Shown in pieces: positions 5,319 to 5,876 of a stretch of DNA of 5,876 nt. A model generated the notes under the pieces. The model was given only the letters and a program-made list of their open reading frames with translations, was not told the DNA's origin and made no database searches. The stretch is from Pseudomonadota bacterium. GTDB lineage: Bacteria > Pseudomonadota > Gammaproteobacteria > Xanthomonadales > Xanthomonadaceae. Both the position numbers and the translations under genes were made by a program. The stretch is from NCBI GenBank assembly GCA_023394655.1, contig JAEXAG010000066.1:1-5876 (forward strand). The letters are read 5' to 3'. Within the stretch, counting starts at the first letter, position 1, and each line of letters opens with the position of its first letter.

Positions 5319-5876
5319 GGGCCGGCTCCTTTCGCGGCGGCAGGCCCTCGGCGGCGAGCTTCTGGGCGGCCGCGCCGATGTCGCCGGCCCCCATCAAGAG
5401 CAGCAGGTCGCCATCGCGCAGCACGTCGGGCAGCACGTCGTGCAACTCGGGCGCGGAGTTCACCACCACCGGATCGATGCGCCCGCGGGTGCGGATCGCG
5501 CGCGCCAGCGATTTCGAATCCGCGCCGGCGATCGGTGCTTCGCCTGCCGGATAGACCTCGGTCAGCACCAGCGCGTCCACGTCGGACAGCACGGCGGCGA
5601 AATCGTCGAACTGGTCGCGGGTGCGGCTGTAGCGGTGCGGCTGGAACGCCACCACGAGGCGGCGATCCGGCCAGCCGCCGCGCGCGGCATCGAACACCGC
5701 CGCCAGCTCGCGCGGATGGTGGCCGTAGTCGTCCACCAGCGCGACTTCCCCGCCCTCGGCCAAGGCGAGGTCGGCGAGGTGGTTGAAGCGGCGGCCGATG
5801 CCCTTGAACTTCTCCAGCGCGGCGGCGATCGTTTCCGGCGGGATGCCGAGCTGCCAGCCGATCGCGGCGGCGGCCA
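5311..5876 (-). CDS. murC: UDP-N-acetylmuramate--L-alanine ligase MurC, partial (N-terminus beyond window)
   Basis: MurC is the cytoplasmic ATP-dependent ligase that adds L-alanine to UDP-MurNAc, the first step of building the peptide stem. Only the last 187 codons are here (family about 470-490), covering the end of the central ATPase domain and the C-terminal Mur ligase domain. The frame is open to the right edge. Seen, numbered from the first whole codon: KGIGRRF at 24-30; VDDYGHHPRE at 47-56; VVAFQPHRYSRTRDQFDDF at 74-92; LTEVYPAGEAPIAGADS at 104-120; and GAGDIG at 162-167. All are diagnostic of MurC. A TTG at 5763 is an internal Leu codon, not a start. The stop overlaps the ddlB start in ATGAATGA, so the two genes are probably coupled. 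Confidence 0.97.
   Translation of the reverse strand, partial: AAAAIGWQLGIPPETIAAALEKFKGIGRRFNHLADLALAEGGEVALVDDYGHHPRELAAVFDAARGGWPDRRLVVAFQPHRYSRTRDQFDDFAAVLSDVDALVLTEVYPAGEAPIAGADSKSLARAIRTRGRIDPVVVNSAPELHDVLPDVLRDGDLLLLMGAGDIGAAAQKLAAEGLPPRKEPAHE
5326..5331 (-). promoter_or_regulatory. ddlB: Strong ddlB ribosome binding site inside murC
   Basis: AAGGAG on the minus strand lies 7 nt before the ddlB ATG and within the last codons of murC. It is the best Shine-Dalgarno match in the window. It suggests that ddlB can recruit its own ribosomes as well as reuse those finishing murC. Confidence 0.75.

Noticed and set aside
4707..5786. 359-codon plus-strand open frame antisense to ddlB and murC
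   Set aside because: It ends in repetitive Arg/Pro/Ala sequence and lies over two intact conserved genes, so it is a GC-driven shadow.

Overview
The window is an ordinary, well-conserved piece of the division and cell wall (dcw) cluster of a high-GC gammaproteobacterium. All six genes lie on the minus strand, so transcription runs from the right end to the left: murC (partial) > ddlB > ftsQ > ftsA > ftsZ > lpxC (partial). The gene order is that of gammaproteobacteria. Protein details point to the Xanthomonadaceae/Lysobacteraceae (Xanthomonas, Lysobacter, Luteimonas and relatives). These details are the FtsZ start MATFELMEKMAPNAV, the FtsZ end YLDIPAFLRRQAD, a very short FtsQ cytoplasmic tail, and an LpxC close to the Xanthomonas protein as I remember it. 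A genus cannot be assigned by eye.

Layout from right to left. Positions 5876-5311 hold the C-terminal 187 codons of murC (UDP-MurNAc:L-alanine ligase). Its stop overlaps the ddlB start by 8 nt. ddlB (5318-4377, D-Ala-D-Ala ligase) overlaps ftsQ by 4 nt (GTGA), and ftsQ (4380-3646) overlaps ftsA by 4 nt (ATGA). After ftsA (3649-2411) comes a 233-nt leader with a purine-rich mRNA stretch and three short perfect stem-loops, then ftsZ (2177-906). The 230-nt gap between ftsZ and lpxC holds hairpins, including a probable intrinsic terminator at 757-790 for the ftsZ transcript. A weak candidate lpxC promoter lies after it. lpxC (675 to the left edge) is cut after codon 225.

The genes link three steps of envelope growth. 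MurC and Ddl make parts of the peptidoglycan precursor in the cytoplasm. FtsQ, FtsA and FtsZ build and anchor the division ring. LpxC commits UDP-GlcNAc derivatives to lipid A. The tight overlaps from murC to ftsA suggest one translationally coupled unit, while ftsZ and lpxC each have room for their own control signals.

I found no mobile element, tRNA, rRNA, CRISPR array or new system. The points worth a second look are the double ATG at the ftsZ start, the structured ftsZ leader, the ftsZ/lpxC terminator and a small motif change in Ddl. Long open frames on the plus strand, including one of 680 codons, are shadows of these high-GC genes.
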